DNA of 11,943 nucleotides, taken from assembly GCA_900763965.1 (NCBI GenBank), contig CAAFMG010000050.1:1-11943 (forward strand). Direction: 5' to 3'. A program made the translations under genes and the position numbers. This document shows positions 1 to 5,750 of the stretch, in pieces. Every line of letters begins with the position of its first letter. Position 1 is the first letter of the stretch. This DNA is from an uncultured Oscillospiraceae bacterium. GTDB lineage: Bacteria; Bacillota; Clostridia; Oscillospirales; Oscillospiraceae. The notes below the pieces were generated by a model. It saw only the letters and a program-made list of their open reading frames with translations, had not been told where the DNA came from and ran no database searches.

Positions 1-22
1 GGGCGAAAAGTCGGCGGGACAA

Positions 23-245
23 TCTGCGGAGGGGCGGCTATAGGCCGACCGATTGTTTCCCCGGAGGGGAAACAACGTCGGCGCATTGCGCCGACAATGC
101 AATGTCGAATATTTTATAAATAAAACTCGGATGTATTATGTAGAAACATGGTATATTTGCAATATTGGGGAATTGGTGGGTGTGTAACGGTTCTGCTCAA
201 AAAATTGTTACGGTGGCGGGCGGATGATATCCGCCCCTACGCAGA
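23..245 (+). repeat. Dispersed intergenic palindromic repeat, copy A
   Basis: Non-coding element that recurs as copy B (2035-2267, same strand) and copy C (11655-11943, opposite strand). It contains three short hairpins: 55-73 (8-bp stem, loop GGA), 77-95 (8-bp stem, loop ATT) and 218-236 (8-bp stem, loop GAT). Its ends are inverted: 23-37 and 231-245 match at 14 of 15 positions (TCTGCGGAGGGGCGG against the reverse complement TCTGCGTAGGGGCGG). Two stretches are identical to copy C: 143-166 (24 nt) and 178-203 (26 nt). No convincing reading frame spans it. The inverted ends and absence of a gene suggest a miniature mobile element or an expanded structural repeat. The repeat is certain; its nature is inferred. 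Confidence 0.85.
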
Positions 246-247
246 CA

Positions 248-335
248 GTGCCACCGAATGACCGAGCGGAAATTTCGGGGCGTTGTAGGGGCGGATAGTG
301 CCACCGAATTACCGATGCAAAAATTTCGGTGCGCT
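248..335 (+). repeat. Two tandem copies of a CACCGAAT...ATTTCGG module
   Basis: Two about 38-nt units begin with GTGCCACCGAAT at 248 and 298, a period of 50 bp. Each has an inner inverted repeat, CACCGAAT against ATTTCGG(TG). The spacer between them contains GTAGGGGCGGAT, which resembles the ends of repeat A. A related unit follows copy C in the same relative orientation (plus-strand 11655-11692), and its right half precedes copy B (2035-2057). This is therefore a separable module of the repeat family. Confidence 0.7.
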
Positions 336-361
336 GGGCGGGCTGCGCCGCTTTTTTCCAT

Positions 362-394
362 GGGAAAAACAACCGGGCGGATCGCTCCGCCCGG
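362..394 (-). terminator. Rho-independent terminator of spoIIID
   Basis: Read on the minus strand, a perfect 9-bp GC stem (CCGGGCGGA, loop GCGA, TCCGCCCGG; 394-373) is followed by TTGTTTTTCCC. It lies about 50 bp after the spoIIID stop. On the plus strand the layout GGGAAAAACAAC plus GC hairpin resembles the start of repeat copies A and B, so the terminator may derive from that repeat family. Confidence 0.75.
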
Positions 395-422
395 CATTAC
401 CCAGTTTTATACACATTAATAT

Positions 423-456
423 ATACTATTCTCCCTTATATACTATTCTCCCTTAT
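423..456. repeat. 17-bp perfect tandem duplication at the 3' end of spoIIID
   Basis: The 17-mer ATACTATTCTCCCTTAT occurs at 423-439 and again, directly adjacent, at 440-456. The second copy covers the stop codon and last four codons of spoIIID; the first lies just beyond the stop. Seventeen is not a multiple of three, so the duplicate is out of frame and does not extend the protein. Confidence 0.9.
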
Positions 457-691
457 ACTTCTTTCGGGTGGCCAGGCCGCCGCGGATGTGGCGTTGTTGT
501 TTGTTATAATCCAGCACCTGGCGGGCTTGGAGGTACAGGGAGTAATTGTACTGTTTCAGGCGCACTGAAAGATCCTTATGTACGGTGGATTTGGAAATGC
601 CAAAGTGCCGGGCGGCGGCCCGGACGGTGGCACCGGTTTCGATCATGTACACAGCCAATTCACAGGCCCGTTTCTCCAATGGTTCCGGCAT
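443..691 (-). CDS. spoIIID: Stage III sporulation transcriptional regulator SpoIIID
   Basis: An 82-residue DNA-binding protein that tunes mother-cell gene expression after sigma-E becomes active in sporulation. The helix-turn-helix lies at about residues 22-43, containing ARHFGISKSTVHKDL, the family signature. A basic C-terminal segment (RHIRGGLATRKKYK, 67-80) matches the second DNA-contacting region of the family. Length is slightly below the roughly 93 residues of the Bacillus subtilis protein. The start at 691 is chosen because GGAGGGG (703-697) lies 5 nt upstream; the frame stays open to 904 but that extension has no family resemblance and would cross the promoter. It is divergently oriented from the aldolase gene, with a sigma-E-like promoter upstream and a terminator downstream. 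The gene marks the organism as an endospore former. Recognition is confident. Confidence 0.95.
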   Translation of the reverse strand: MPEPLEKRACELAVYMIETGATVRAAARHFGISKSTVHKDLSVRLKQYNYSLYLQARQVLDYNKQQRHIRGGLATRKKYKGE

Positions 692-725
692 AGGCACCCC
701 TCCGATTGCTGTGTGCTGACAGGAA

Positions 726-754
726 ATCTTATGCCGGGAATGGAGAAAATATGC
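726..754 (-). promoter_or_regulatory. Sigma-E-like promoter for spoIIID
   Basis: On the minus strand GCATATT (754-748) and CATAAGAT (733-726) are separated by 14 nt. They resemble the Bacillus sigma-E elements (KMATATT, then CATACANT about 14 nt later). spoIIID is a known sigma-E target in Bacillus, so location and sequence agree. Transcription would start near 718, giving a short leader with the GGAGGGG ribosome binding site. The assignment is by motif only. Confidence 0.65.
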
Positions 755-757
755 ACC

Positions 758-786
758 TTGACAAGGGCTGTACAGAGGGCTAAAAT
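758..786 (+). promoter_or_regulatory. Sigma-A promoter for the threonine aldolase-like gene
   Basis: TTGACA (758-763) and TAAAAT (781-786) are separated by exactly 17 nt, close to the full sigma-A consensus. Transcription would start near 793 and run into the foldback element at 800-966, leaving a leader of about 190 nt before the GTG start at 986. The -35 box lies only 3 nt from the outer edge of the divergent spoIIID promoter. Confidence 0.8.
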
Positions 787-799
787 TGGGAGTATACAC

Positions 800-966
800 T
801 AAGGCAACACCGCATAATTGCGTCTGCGGGCAGCAGCGGATCTTTTGCCCCAATATTGCAGTTTGAAAAACTTGAAAGACATCCAGTATTCCTGCGTTTT
901 CCAAACTTTATCTTGGGACAAAATCTCTCACTGCTGTCTCTTGCCGAATTATGCGGTGCTGCCCTA
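800..966. mobile_element. 167-bp foldback (MITE-like) element in the aldolase leader
   Basis: The ends are inverted repeats: TAAGGCAACACCGCATAATT (800-819) matches the reverse complement of 947-966 at 18 of 20 positions. Similarity continues inward: CAGCAG at about 831 and AGTTTGAAAAAC at 860-871 have counterparts in the other arm (CTGCTG at about 931, GTTTTCCAAACT at 895-906). Nearly the whole element is thus one imperfect palindrome. Each end carries TA, compatible with TA target duplication as in IS630/mariner-type elements, though this is not proven. There is no transposase inside. As RNA it would form a long hairpin ending about 8 nt before the ribosome binding site. Confidence 0.8.
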
Positions 967-985
967 TATAAATAGGAGTGAGACT

Positions 986-2026
986 GTGATCTACTTTAAC
1001 AATGACTACAGTGAGGGCTGCCATGAGAAGATCCTCGCTGCTTTGATGCAGACCAACATGGAGCAGACCCCGGGCTATGGGATGGATCCCCACTGCGCAG
1101 CGGCGGCAGAGAAAATCCGCAGGCTGTGCGGGCGGGCGGATTTGGATGTGCATTTCCTGGTGGGAGGCACTCAGACCAACATGACGGTGATTGCCGCGGC
1201 TCTGCGGCCCCATCAGGGGGCATTGTGCGCTGTGACGGGGCACATTCATGTCCATGAGACCGGCGCGGTGGAGGCCACCGGGCACAAGGTTTTGGCACTG
1301 CCCTCGGATGACGGCAAAATCACCGCCCAGCAGGTGCGCACAGCGGTTCGGCTGCACCGGGAGGACGGCTCCTTTGAACACATGGTTCAGCCGAAACTGG
1401 TGTACATTTCCCATCCCACGGAGGTGGGCACGCTGTACACCCGGCAGGAATTGCGGGATCTGGCGGCGGCCTGTCAGGAGCTGGGACTATATCTGTTCCT
1501 GGACGGCGCCCGGTTGGGCTACGGCCTGTGCGCCAAGGGGACGGATGTCAGTATGCAGGATATTGCGGCGTGCTGCGATGTTTTCTACATCGGCGGCACC
1601 AAGGTGGGGGCGCTCTTTGGGGAAGCGGTGGTGATCCGCAACCCGGCACTGAAGGAGGATTTCCGCTACATCATCAAGCAGCACGGCGGTATGCTGGCCA
1701 AGGGCCGTCTGCTGGGAATTCAGTTTGAAACGCTGATGGAGGACGATCTGTATTTTCAGCTGTCTGCTCACGCCGACAAGCTGGCAGACACCATCCGGCA
1801 GACCCTGGAGGAGCTGGGTGTGCCCTATCTGGTTCCCGGTGTGACCAACCAGATTTTCCCCATTCTGCCGGACAAGGCACTGGAGGAACTGGCGAAGGAG
1901 ATCTACTTTACGGAAATGGAGCGGGTGGATGACAGCCACCGGGCCATTCGCTTCTGCACCAGCTGGGCCACCACCGAGGAGAATGTGAAGGTGCTGACCG
2001 ATACGCTGCGGCGGGTGTGGGGGTAA
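986..2026 (+). CDS. ltaE: Threonine aldolase-like PLP enzyme (beta-eliminating lyase family)
   Basis: A 346-residue fold-type I PLP enzyme expected to cleave L-threonine or allo-threonine to glycine and acetaldehyde in the cytosol. Visible family marks are the N-terminus MIYFNNDYSEG, PGYGMDPHC (about 28-36), FLVGGTQTN before residue 70, YISHPTEVGTLYT, DGARLGYG with the cofactor-binding Asp173, and GGTKVG with the likely PLP lysine Lys206. Length fits the family. The start is GTG at 986, because AGGAG (974-978) lies 7 nt upstream and the family N-terminus begins there; the upstream open frame runs through the foldback element and has no family similarity. It is a single-gene unit with its own promoter. 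Related tryptophanase-like or phenylserine aldolase activities cannot be excluded, so the symbol is given at family level. Confidence 0.88.
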   Translation: MIYFNNDYSEGCHEKILAALMQTNMEQTPGYGMDPHCAAAAEKIRRLCGRADLDVHFLVGGTQTNMTVIAAALRPHQGALCAVTGHIHVHETGAVEATGHKVLALPSDDGKITAQQVRTAVRLHREDGSFEHMVQPKLVYISHPTEVGTLYTRQELRDLAAACQELGLYLFLDGARLGYGLCAKGTDVSMQDIAACCDVFYIGGTKVGALFGEAVVIRNPALKEDFRYIIKQHGGMLAKGRLLGIQFETLMEDDLYFQLSAHADKLADTIRQTLEELGVPYLVPGVTNQIFPILPDKALEELAKEIYFTEMERVDDSHRAIRFCTSWATTEENVKVLTDTLRRVWG

Positions 2027-2034
2027 GATTTGCG

Positions 2035-2267
2035 GGTGGTGATTTCGGAGCGTTGTAGGGGAAGATAGTATCTTCCCGGTTGTCTCCCCGCCGGGGAAAC
2101 AACATCGGCGCAGTGCGCCGACAATGCAATATCGAACATTTTACAATACAATTCGGCGGTATCATGTCGAAACATGGTACATTTGTAAACATCGGTACAT
2201 TGCCGGGCCAAATCGGTTCTGCTCATAAATTTGCCACGTTGGCGGGCGGATGATATCCGCCCCTACG
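2035..2267 (+). repeat. Dispersed intergenic palindromic repeat, copy B
   Basis: Second copy of the repeat seen at 23-245. It begins with the tail module GATTTCGGAGCGTTGTAG (2041-2058), followed by hairpins at 2059-2077 (GGGAAGAT, loop AGT, ATCTTCCC), 2105-2121 (7-bp stem, loop AGT) and 2244-2262 (GGGCGGAT, loop GAT, ATCCGCCC). The element ends in GTTGTAGGGG on the left and CCCCTACGAAC on the right, near-inverted ends. The middle has diverged more from A and C (2170-2215). It fills the space between the aldolase stop and the tRNA terminator; the aldolase gene has no other visible terminator, so the 2059-2077 hairpin may serve weakly. Confidence 0.85.
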
Positions 2268-2289
2268 AACTCAAAGAATTGTGACATTT

Positions 2290-2334
2290 TGCAAAATAAA
2301 AAATAGGCTGCTGCAAAATGAATTGCAGCAGCCT
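2290..2334 (-). terminator. Rho-independent terminator of tRNA-Ala
   Basis: On the minus strand a perfect 12-bp stem (AGGCTGCTGCAA, 6-nt loop, TTGCAGCAGCCT; 2334-2305) is followed by ATTTTTTATTTTGC. The hairpin starts 3 nt after the encoded CCA end of the tRNA. Confidence 0.93.
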
Positions 2335-2337
2335 TGG

Positions 2338-2413
2338 TGGTGGACCTAATCGGGATCGAACCGACGACCTTACGGATGCGAACCGTACGCTCTCCCAGCT
2401 GAGCTATAGGCCC
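2338..2413 (-). tRNA. tRNA-Ala, anticodon CGC
   Basis: A complete 76-nt cloverleaf on the minus strand. The acceptor strand GGGCCTA (2413-2407) pairs with TAGGTCC, including G3:U70, the identity element of alanine tRNA. The D arm contains GCTCAGCTGGGAGAGC, and the anticodon stem TACGG/CCGTA encloses the loop TTCGCAT, giving CGC, which reads GCG. The T arm has GTCGG TTCGATC CCGAT. The discriminator A and CCA are encoded (2341-2338). It is a single tRNA unit with its own promoter and terminator. Confidence 0.96.
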
Positions 2414-2422
2414 ATTTCCTGT

Positions 2423-2451
2423 ATTATACGCCGGTTGACCGCCACTGTCAA
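2423..2451 (-). promoter_or_regulatory. Consensus sigma-A promoter of tRNA-Ala
   Basis: Minus strand: perfect TTGACA (2451-2446), 17-nt spacer, perfect TATAAT (2428-2423). The -10 box ends 9 nt before the first base of the mature tRNA, leaving a very short leader, as expected for a stable RNA gene. Confidence 0.95.
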
Positions 2452-2464
2452 GGTAAAATCTGTC

Positions 2465-2493
2465 TTTTCTTTTGGGGGCAGATGTGGTAGAAT
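2465..2493 (+). promoter_or_regulatory. Possible extended -10 promoter of tex
   Basis: TAGAAT (2488-2493) is preceded by TGG, an extended -10 TGn. The -35 position 17 nt upstream (TTTTCT, 2465-2470) is poor. It would start transcription near 2500 with a short leader carrying AAGGAGA ahead of the tex ATG. Confidence 0.5.
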
Positions 2494-2526
2494 AGCTTCC
2501 GAATTATTCTATTCAAGGAGATCACT

Positions 2527-4668
2527 ATGCAAACCATTACACAGATCCTGGCGCAGGAGCTGGGACAGAAACCGGAATATGTTGAAAATGTGGTGGCCCT
2601 GATGGACGAGGGCAACACCATTCCCTTTATCGCCCGTTACCGCAAGGAAATGCACGGTGCCATGGATGACACCACCCTGCGCAATCTGGAAACCCGGCTG
2701 ACCTATCTGCGGAATTTGCAGGCCCGCCGGGATGAGGTGAAGCGTTCCATTGAAAATCAGGGGAAGCTGACCCAGGGGCTTTCCGATGCCATTGATGCCG
2801 CCGCCACCATGACCGAGGTGGAGGATCTGTACCGCCCCTACAAGCAGAAGCGGCGCACCCGTGGCTCCATTGCCCGGGAAAAGGGGCTGGAACCCCTGGC
2901 AGAGGCCATTTTTGCCCAGGATGGTTCGGATCCCCAGGCTCTGGCCGAGAATTACATTGACCCGGAAAAGGGCGTGAATTCTCTGGAAGAAGCCTTGCAG
3001 GGTGCCAACGATATCATTGCGGAGAATCTTTCCGATGATGCCGACATTCGCAAGGCCCTCCGGGCACTGGTTCTGCGCCGGGGCAGTCTGACCTGCAAGG
3101 CCGCCGAGGATGCCCAGCCGGATGGGGTTTATAAGCTGTACTATGACTTCTCTCAGCCCATTTTCCGTCTGCTGGATCACCAGATCCTGGCGATGAACCG
3201 AGGGGAAAAGGAAGGAATTTTGAAGCTGGGGGTGACTCTGCCCGGCAACGAAGGCCCTGCGCTGGTCTGCCGGGGCGCTTTGAAGCCCACCGCCCATGTC
3301 AGCACCTTTGTCAAGGCTGCCGCTGAGGATGCCTATGAGCGTTTGATCTTCCCCGCCATCGGCCGGGAGGTGCGCAGTGAGCTTTCTGACCGGGCATACG
3401 CCGGTGCCATCCACAATTTTGCGCTGAATCTAAAGCCCCTGCTGATGCAGCCCCCGGTGAAGGGCTTTGTGACCATGGGGCTTGACCCCGGATACCGCAA
3501 CGGCTGCAAGGTGGCTGTGGTGGATCCCACAGGCAAGGTGCTGTGCACCGCTGTGGTGTACCCCACCTTCAACGAGCGGAAAAAGCAGGAGGCCATCACG
3601 GTGCTGTCCGGTCTGATCCGCAAGCATGGGGTGCAGCGCATTGCCATCGGCAACGGCACTGCCTCCCGGGAGACGGAGGCTATGGCGGTGGAAATGCTCC
3701 ACGGCTTCCAGAATGTCAGCTATATGATCGTCAACGAGGCCGGTGCTTCGGTGTACTCTGCCTCTCCCCTGGCGGCTGAGGAATTCCCGGAATATGACGT
3801 GAATCTCCGCTCTGCCGTGTCCATTGCCAGAAGATTGCAGGATCCTCTGGCAGAGCTGGTAAAGATTGACCCCAAGGCCATCGGCGTGGGACAGTATCAG
3901 CACGATTGCCCCCAGAAGGAGCTGGATGCTGCCCTGGGCGGCGTGGTGGAGGACTGCGTTAACGCCGTGGGCGTGGATGTGAACACCGCCTCCCCTTCCC
4001 TGTTGCAGCAGGTATCCGGCCTGAACGGCACCACCGCCAAGAATATTGTTGCCTACCGGGAGGAAAACGGCCCCTTTACCGCCCGCACCCAGCTGAAAAA
4101 GGTATCCAAGCTGGGCCCCAAGGCATTCCAGCAGTGCGCCGGTTTCCTGCGGATCCCGGAAAGCAAGGATATGCTGGATAACACCGGTGTCCACCCCGAA
4201 TCCTACCCCGCCGCCAAGGCTCTGCTGGAACTGCTGGGCTGCCGGAAGGGAGACAGCCTGACCGATCTGCCCCAGAAGCTGGAAGCCTTCGGTCTGGCTC
4301 AGGCGGCCCAGGCCTGCCAGGTAGGCGAGCCCACCCTGGCGGACATTGCCAAGGAGCTGAGCAAGCCCGGCCGGGATCCCCGTGACGAGCTGCCCAAGCC
4401 CATTCTGCGCAAGGATGTGCTGGAAATGAAGGATCTGGCTGCCGGTATGGAGCTGACAGGCACGGTGCGCAATGTCATCGACTTTGGCGTATTCGTGGAT
4501 ATCGGTGTCCATCAGGACGGACTGGTACACATCAGCGAGGTCTGCAACCGCCGCCTGCACCACCCCAGCGAGGTGGTCAAGGTGGGGGATATCGTCAAGG
4601 TGGTGGTACTGTCCGTTGACGAAAAGCGCAAGCGCATCAGCCTGTCCATGAAGCAGGTAAAGAATTAA
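2527..4668 (+). CDS. tex: Tex family RNA-binding transcription accessory protein
   Basis: A 713-residue cytosolic nucleic-acid-binding protein related to Bordetella Tex and eukaryotic Spt6, thought to act on transcription or RNA metabolism; its exact biochemical role is poorly defined. Visible domains: N-terminal helical Tex region (about 1-200) with FIARYRKE, EVEDLYRPYKQKRRTR and RGSIAREKGLEPLA; YqgF/RNase H-like domain from about 315 (MGLDPGYRNGCKVAVVD, IGNGTASRETE, NEAGASVYSAS); helix-hairpin-helix region from about 488 (ASPSLLQQVSGL, then TARTQLKKVSKLG); and a C-terminal S1 domain at 641-710 (TGTVRNVIDFGVFVDIG, GLVHISE, KRISLSMK). Length matches the family. The ATG has AAGGAG upstream. 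It is monocistronic, with an intrinsic terminator right after the stop. Confidence 0.95.
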   Translation: MQTITQILAQELGQKPEYVENVVALMDEGNTIPFIARYRKEMHGAMDDTTLRNLETRLTYLRNLQARRDEVKRSIENQGKLTQGLSDAIDAAATMTEVEDLYRPYKQKRRTRGSIAREKGLEPLAEAIFAQDGSDPQALAENYIDPEKGVNSLEEALQGANDIIAENLSDDADIRKALRALVLRRGSLTCKAAEDAQPDGVYKLYYDFSQPIFRLLDHQILAMNRGEKEGILKLGVTLPGNEGPALVCRGALKPTAHVSTFVKAAAEDAYERLIFPAIGREVRSELSDRAYAGAIHNFALNLKPLLMQPPVKGFVTMGLDPGYRNGCKVAVVDPTGKVLCTAVVYPTFNERKKQEAITVLSGLIRKHGVQRIAIGNGTASRETEAMAVEMLHGFQNVSYMIVNEAGASVYSASPLAAEEFPEYDVNLRSAVSIARRLQDPLAELVKIDPKAIGVGQYQHDCPQKELDAALGGVVEDCVNAVGVDVNTASPSLLQQVSGLNGTTAKNIVAYREENGPFTARTQLKKVSKLGPKAFQQCAGFLRIPESKDMLDNTGVHPESYPAAKALLELLGCRKGDSLTDLPQKLEAFGLAQAAQACQVGEPTLADIAKELSKPGRDPRDELPKPILRKDVLEMKDLAAGMELTGTVRNVIDFGVFVDIGVHQDGLVHISEVCNRRLHHPSEVVKVGDIVKVVVLSVDEKRKRISLSMKQVKN

Positions 4669-4689
4669 ATTGCCGCCATGAAAACAAAT

Positions 4690-4722
4690 CGAGCCGCCCG
4701 GAAACAGGCGGCTCGTTTTTTT
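4690..4722 (+). terminator. Rho-independent terminator of tex
   Basis: A 9-bp stem (CGAGCCGCC, 8-nt loop, GGCGGCTCG) is followed by seven T. It starts 22 nt after the tex stop. On the minus strand the same hairpin is followed by ATTTGTTTTC, so it may also stop rsmE transcription, whose stop codon is 19 nt away. Confidence 0.92.
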
Positions 4723-4740
4723 AGGGTTGGGGGTGTTGCC

Positions 4741-5472
4741 TTAGAATTCTCCGGTGGCGTACATCACAGCAGACAGGGCGCACAGGGGGGCCGTTTCACA
4801 GCGAAGGATCCGGCTGCCCAGGGTGCAGACCTGCAAGCCTGCCTGCTGGGCCATGGCAACCTCCTTCTCCTCCAGGCCGCCCTCCGGGCCGGAGAGCAGG
4901 CTGATGGTTGCAAAGTGCTCCCCTTCCAGGGCCATTTTCAGGGTCAGGGCGTGTTCATTTTCATAGAACAAAATGGCCTTGTCTGCCTGGGCTGCCCGTT
5001 TAAGCGCGGCGGGGTAGCTTTCCACGGTCACCACCTGGGGGATCCGGCCACGGCCGGACTGCTCGGCGGCAGAGGCGGCGATCTTCTGCCAGCGCTCCAC
5101 CTTCTTTTTCAGGCTCTTGTCATCCGGCCGGGAAACGCACCGGGCAGAAGGGAACGCCACAATTTCAAATGCGCCCAGCTCCGTTGCCTTCTGGATCACA
5201 TGCTCCAGCTTATCTCCCTTGGCATAGGCCATGTAGACGGATGCCCTGACCCGTGCCTCCGTCTGGGATGCCCGGCGCTGGGAAACCGACAGGGTAAACG
5301 CCCCCGACTCCACCTGGCTGACTGTACACAGGCACTCCATTCCCTGGCCGTCACAAACCAGCACTTCCTCCCCTGCCTTCAGCCGCAGCACCTTGGCATG
5401 CTGGGCATTCTCCCCGGTCAGGGTCAGAATATCCGGGGTCATCTCCTCCGGCGCAACAAAAAATCGGGTCAT
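4741..5472 (-). CDS. rsmE: 16S rRNA (uracil-1498-N3)-methyltransferase RsmE
   Basis: A 243-residue SPOUT-class methyltransferase that uses S-adenosylmethionine to methylate U1498 in the 16S rRNA decoding region of the 30S subunit. The N-terminal PUA-like part begins MTRFFVAPE and contains NAQHAKVLRLKAGEEV. The knotted catalytic domain shows KGDKLEHVIQKATELG (85-100), RWQKI...SAAEQSGR (127-141), LLSGPEGGLEEKE (192-204) and LGSRILRCETA (218-228), the AdoMet-binding signatures. Start at 5472 is preferred over an in-frame ATG at 5487, since GGAGG (5485-5481) sits 8 nt upstream of 5472 and the family normally begins M-x-RFF. It is convergent with tex, divergent from tdh and monocistronic. In many Firmicutes this gene follows prmA; that is not so here. 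Confidence 0.95.
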   Translation of the reverse strand: MTRFFVAPEEMTPDILTLTGENAQHAKVLRLKAGEEVLVCDGQGMECLCTVSQVESGAFTLSVSQRRASQTEARVRASVYMAYAKGDKLEHVIQKATELGAFEIVAFPSARCVSRPDDKSLKKKVERWQKIAASAAEQSGRGRIPQVVTVESYPAALKRAAQADKAILFYENEHALTLKMALEGEHFATISLLSGPEGGLEEKEVAMAQQAGLQVCTLGSRILRCETAPLCALSAVMYATGEF

Positions 5473-5532
5473 CCATCCGTCCTCCATGTTTATTTCCTAA
5501 GAAACCTCTGAATTGATCAGTAGTACCTTCTT

Positions 5533-5561
5533 AGTGTAGCAGAAAGCAGGAACAATGGCAA
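5533..5561 (-). promoter_or_regulatory. Sigma-A promoter of rsmE
   Basis: Minus strand: TTGCCA (5561-5556), 17-nt spacer, TACACT (5538-5533) with TGC directly before it (extended -10). The start would fall near 5526, giving a leader of about 55 nt. Confidence 0.6.
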
Positions 5562-5582
5562 CAGAAATTTTATCTGTCGCTG

Positions 5583-5617
5583 CACAGCGCACTTTTGTTC
5601 TTGCACTGTGATTTTTT
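5583..5617 (+). terminator. Terminator-like hairpin between rsmE and tdh
   Basis: CACAGCGC (5583-5590) can pair at 7 of 8 positions with GCACTGTG (5603-5610), followed by ATTTTTT. On the plus strand this looks like a weak intrinsic terminator, but no plus-strand gene lies upstream after tex. It may be an attenuator, the end of a small transcript, or chance. Confidence 0.3.
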
Positions 5618-5671
5618 CATGATCGGCGGGGTGTTTTTTATACAAACCATACATTTTCCCAGAAATGATTA

Positions 5672-5700
5672 TTGCAAAAACCGCTATTATGCGATAAGAT
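5672..5700 (+). promoter_or_regulatory. Candidate sigma-A promoter of tdh-kbl
   Basis: TTGCAA (5672-5677), 17-nt spacer, TAAGAT (5695-5700): each box matches 4 of 6 consensus bases at the ideal spacing, 50 bp before the tdh ATG. I see no operator or riboswitch in the 5488-5750 spacer that would clearly link expression to threonine. Confidence 0.5.
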
Positions 5701-5750
5701 AAACATGTACAAATTCCCTGCAATACGATTACAGTTTGGAGGATTCAAAC

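Noticed and set aside
23..245. Target-site duplication around repeat copy A
   Set aside because: Flanking bases outside 23 and 245 do not form a convincing direct repeat. The outer TCTGC/GCAGA pair is inverted, not direct.
1..340. CRISPR array
   Set aside because: The repeats are palindromic modules of unequal spacing with only two or three units and no regular spacers; no cas genes are present.
298..693. Short plus-strand frames across the spoIIID locus and repeat A
   Set aside because: They run through palindromic repeats and antisense to spoIIID without start signals.
692..904. N-terminal extension of spoIIID
   Set aside because: The frame is open by chance. The strong GGAGGGG site and family length place the start at 691, and the extension crosses the promoters and the foldback element.
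818..985. N-terminal extension of the aldolase gene from an upstream ATG
   Set aside because: It would be translated from the foldback element. The family N-terminus starts at the GTG at 986 with AGGAG at the right distance.
3430..4563. Minus-strand 377-codon frame opposite tex
   Set aside because: It is antisense to conserved Tex domains, with no ribosome binding site or recognisable motif.
4678..5511. Plus-strand 277-codon frame opposite rsmE
   Set aside because: It begins inside the tex terminator region and is antisense to clear RsmE motifs.
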